16,900 bases of DNA from contig JANQEF010000262.1 in assembly GCA_028278465.1 (NCBI GenBank), forward strand, positions 1 through 16,900. The letters are read 5' to 3'. Origin of the DNA: Dehalococcoidia bacterium (GTDB lineage Bacteria; Chloroflexota; Dehalococcoidia; Lucifugimonadales; Lucifugimonadaceae). The notes under the pieces are model-generated. The model had not been told where the DNA came from, did not search any database, and saw nothing but the letters and a program-made list of their open reading frames with translations. Below are positions 14,469 through 16,900 of the stretch, in pieces. The first letter of the stretch is position 1. Every line of letters begins with the position of its first letter. A program made the translations under genes and the position numbers.

Positions 14469-16307
14469 ATGCCATACCAGCCGATAAGCGACTACGGTGT
14501 GATCGGCGACCTGCACACCGTCGCACTGGTCGGCAAGAACGGCTCGATCGACTGGTTCTGCGTCCCTCACTTCGACTCGCCGAGCGCGTTCGCGGCGATC
14601 CTCGATGACGAGAAGGGCGGAAGGTTCAAGATCGCGCCGTGCGAGGTGGAGTACACCACCAACCAGCACTACTTGCCTGAGACCAACGTGCTGGTGACAC
14701 ACTTTCTATCCGAAGAGGGTGTCGTCGAGGTGACCGACTTCATGCCGGTCAGCACCGGCGCCGGTGAGTCGCACGCTGAGCACACGCTGATCAGGCGAGT
14801 CCAGGGCGTGCGCGGGTCGATGAATCTGGAGATGCAGTGTCTGCCGGCCTTCAACTACGCACGGGACGATCACGAGACGGAGCTGTTTGAGGGCGGAGCA
14901 CTCTTTGAATCGCCGGATCTGCGGCTCGAGCTCCTGACACCTACCGCACTGACGCAGGTAGATGGCGGCGTCGAGTCGAGGTTTGTTGTCGAAGAGGGCG
15001 ACTCGACCTACTTCATCCTCGGTGAGCTGCCTGAAGGCACGGAGCGCGGCGAACTGCTGAGCCAGCGCGAGGTGGAGCGGCAGTTCGAGGAGACTGTCGG
15101 CTACTGGCGCCGCTGGATAGCGGGCTCGACCTATACCGGCCGCTGGCGGGAGATGGTCCACCGTTCGGCTCTTGTGCTGAAGCTGCTGACGTACGCGCCG
15201 ACCGGCGCCATTGTTGCTTCGCCCACGACCAGCCTCCCGGAAGACCTGGGCGGAGTTCGCAACTGGGACTATCGCTACACATGGATCAGGGACGCCGCGT
15301 TCACGGTGTACGGCCTGATGCGCATCGGGTTCACAGACGAGGCCGCGCACTTCATGGAGTGGCTGGAGGCGCGCTGCTCCGAACTGGACCCGGACGGCTC
15401 GCTCCAGATCATGTACAGCATCAACGGAGACCACGAGCTGACAGAAGAGATCCTCGATCACCTCGAAGGCTACGCAGGGTCGAAGCCGGTGCGAATCGGC
15501 AACGGCGCGTACGACCAGCTCCAGCTCGACATCTACGGCGAGCTGATGGACGCCGTATACCTGTTCAACAAGTACGGATCGCCGATCTCGTACGACTTCT
15601 GGAACCATCTGACACGGCTGATCGAGTGGGTGGTGGATAACTGGCAGCGCACGGACGAGGGGATCTGGGAGGTGCGTGGCGGCCAGCGGCACTTCGTCTA
15701 CTCGAAGCTGATGTGCTGGGTGGCCGTGGACCGGGCGCTGCGCCTGGCGGACAAGCGTTCGTTCCCTGCGCCGAGGGAGAAGTGGGAGCGTGTGCGGGAC
15801 GAGATCTACCAGGAGATCATGGAGCGGGGATGGAACGAGGAGATCGGGGCGTTCACGCAGTCCTACGATGGCGAGTTTCTCGACGCGTCGAACCTGATGA
15901 TGCCGCTCGTCTTTTTCCTGTCGCCGACCGACCCTCGAGCGCTCAGCACGCTCGATGCCATCAACCGCACACCGGCAAAGGGCGGACTTGTATCAAACTC
16001 GTTGGTCTACCGCTACAACCCCGAGCACACGAGAGACGGCCTGACCGGTTCAGAAGGCACCTTCAACATGTGTACCTTCTGGCTGGTGGAGGCGATGACG
16101 CGGGCTGGTTCGAGAGACCAGAAGCGCCTTGAGCGCGCCCGAATGACGTTTGAGCAGATGCTCGGATACGCTAACCACCTCGGGCTGTACTCAGAGGAGA
16201 TCGGGCCGACCGGTGAGGCGCTTGGCAACTTCCCGCAGGCCTTCACTCACCTCTCGCTGATCAGCGCGGCCTTCAACCTGAACAAGGCGCTCGGCGGACA
16301 GGCCTGA
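14469..16307 (+). CDS. GH15 family glucoamylase/trehalase
   Basis: 612 residues, typical of bacterial GH15 proteins (glucoamylase, trehalase or glucodextranase-like). The N-terminal beta-sandwich (about 1-225) starts YQPISDYGVIGDLHTVALVGKNGSIDWFC-like, split here as PISDYGVIGDLHTVAL and GSIDWFCVP. The (alpha/alpha)6 barrel follows: NWDYRYTWIRDAAF (265-278), GIWEVRGG with the probable general acid E401, and LYSEEIGPTGEALGNFPQ (573-590) with the probable base at E576 or E577. No signal peptide is seen, so it should act in the cytoplasm on alpha-glucosides such as trehalose or glucan ends. The start has AGAGGA five bases upstream. It is last of the acyltransferase-GT4-GH15 run. The gap to the convergent DUF3179 gene is 18 bp. 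Confidence 0.93.
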   Translation: MPYQPISDYGVIGDLHTVALVGKNGSIDWFCVPHFDSPSAFAAILDDEKGGRFKIAPCEVEYTTNQHYLPETNVLVTHFLSEEGVVEVTDFMPVSTGAGESHAEHTLIRRVQGVRGSMNLEMQCLPAFNYARDDHETELFEGGALFESPDLRLELLTPTALTQVDGGVESRFVVEEGDSTYFILGELPEGTERGELLSQREVERQFEETVGYWRRWIAGSTYTGRWREMVHRSALVLKLLTYAPTGAIVASPTTSLPEDLGGVRNWDYRYTWIRDAAFTVYGLMRIGFTDEAAHFMEWLEARCSELDPDGSLQIMYSINGDHELTEEILDHLEGYAGSKPVRIGNGAYDQLQLDIYGELMDAVYLFNKYGSPISYDFWNHLTRLIEWVVDNWQRTDEGIWEVRGGQRHFVYSKLMCWVAVDRALRLADKRSFPAPREKWERVRDEIYQEIMERGWNEEIGAFTQSYDGEFLDASNLMMPLVFFLSPTDPRALSTLDAINRTPAKGGLVSNSLVYRYNPEHTRDGLTGSEGTFNMCTFWLVEAMTRAGSRDQKRLERARMTFEQMLGYANHLGLYSEEIGPTGEALGNFPQAFTHLSLISAAFNLNKALGGQA

Positions 16308-16325
16308 GCTGGATCGCTGCATCGG

Positions 16326-16900
16326 CTACGGGAAGTAGATGTCGATGTCCGGCTGGTCGACGGAGATTGAGAACCACATGGCGCGACGGGTCGGCAGTGG
16401 GTCGAGCCGTTCGCCTGCCAGTTCTCCTGAGATCGCTCGCCCTGTGAAGTCCCAGGTCGACTGCGTTTCGCTGTCGACATAAAGCCGATCGTCCGTGCCG
16501 CTGAAGGTCAGGGTTGTGCCGTTCACGACCGGCGAGAACGCAGCCGCGGCGGGGCCGTCGGACCTACCGAACACGACGACCGGTGTCCCGCTTATCTCAT
16601 CGTTTGCCGCATCGTCGCCGATTCGGCCGGGCGGATACGCCTTCTCGGCATCACCGGCCTTTACGGTCACGACGATCTCTGAAAGCCGCAGCCGGCCGCT
16701 GACCCGGTCCTCGTCCACCGGAAACGGGAAGTTCCCGGCGTCCACGGCCCGCGGGTAGGAGCCGAACGGGTCCCGGTTGTAGCGGGATGGCGGCGCGCCG
16801 AAACCCTGGTCGCGGGACAGCACGAGCGTGTCCGGGTGCAGCGCCAGCCAGTCCGACCACGGCATCATCACCGAGGGCAGCGGTTCGAGCCGGGTCCCGG
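16326..16900 (-). CDS. DUF3179 protein, C-terminal part
   Basis: The frame is open from the right edge to a stop at 16326-16328, giving 191 visible residues with no start within view. It matches the C-terminal part of DUF3179 proteins: LPSVMMPWSDWLALHPDTLVL, then PFGSYPRA, a ...YPPGRIGDDAANDEISG-type strand set and the repeated signature TQSTWDFTGRAISGELAGERL followed by a W-x-S strand end (here divided at GRAISGEL and AGERLDPLP). Function of the family is unknown; many members are exported. The N-terminal part, including any signal peptide, is outside the window. Confidence 0.88.
   Translation of the reverse strand, partial: GTRLEPLPSVMMPWSDWLALHPDTLVLSRDQGFGAPPSRYNRDPFGSYPRAVDAGNFPFPVDEDRVSGRLRLSEIVVTVKAGDAEKAYPPGRIGDDAANDEISGTPVVVFGRSDGPAAAAFSPVVNGTTLTFSGTDDRLYVDSETQSTWDFTGRAISGELAGERLDPLPTRRAMWFSISVDQPDIDIYFP

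Noticed and set aside
14706..15692. 328-codon minus-strand frame within the GH15 gene
   Set aside because: Antisense shadow of GH15, whose motifs are intact; long frames on both strands are common at this GC content.

Overview
The window is GC-rich bacterial chromosomal DNA, densely packed with short intergenic gaps. It carries a mix of core genes and accessory enzymes. The combination of an enolase-superfamily (mandelate racemase type) enzyme, a DUF3179 protein, a PIG-L deacetylase and the GC-rich coding style fits a Chloroflexota bacterium, most plausibly the marine SAR202 lineage, which is known for many enolase-superfamily paralogues. This placement is an inference from gene content; no rRNA or other marker was available to test it.

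Layout. At the left edge (2-457, +) is the C-terminal barrel of an enolase-superfamily enzyme. It converges on a small two-helix membrane protein with a YflT/GSP17M-like fold (485-955, -). A 310-bp divergent regulatory gap leads to a branched-chain aminotransferase (ilvE, 1266-2201, +). Next is a two-gene coupled pair: an unknown three-helix membrane protein (2362-2997) and a PAP2-fold membrane protein (2970-3578). It meets tail-to-tail, with overlapping stop codons, a minus-strand pair: a PIG-L deacetylase (4398-5150) followed by a CpsB/YwqE-like PHP protein (3575-4390).

From 5304 to 16307 every gene is on the plus strand. glyA is followed by the rpsF-ssb-rpsR operon, which has a good extended -10 promoter. 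A membrane-anchored SurA/PrsA-like protein sits where rplI often lies. The threonine genes hom and thrC follow, coupled by a GTGA overlap. Then come a FemAB/CelD-type acyltransferase, a MshA-like GT4 glycosyltransferase and a GH15 glucoamylase/trehalase, forming a possible glycan or glycoside cassette. The right edge holds the C-terminal part of a DUF3179 protein on the minus strand.

The core biosynthetic enzymes (ilvE, glyA, hom, thrC) supply amino acids and one-carbon units and keep their expected catalytic motifs. Two things stand out. The ribosomal protein S18 gene encodes an extra, extremely acidic Ser/Glu/Asp tail of about 140 residues, longer than S18 itself. In addition, several enzyme-fold proteins have lost canonical catalytic residues: the PAP2 protein lacks all three signature groups, the adjacent CpsB-like PHP protein lacks two metal-binding histidines, and the parvulin-like protein lacks both active-site histidines. 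No CRISPR array, insertion sequence, tRNA or rRNA was seen.
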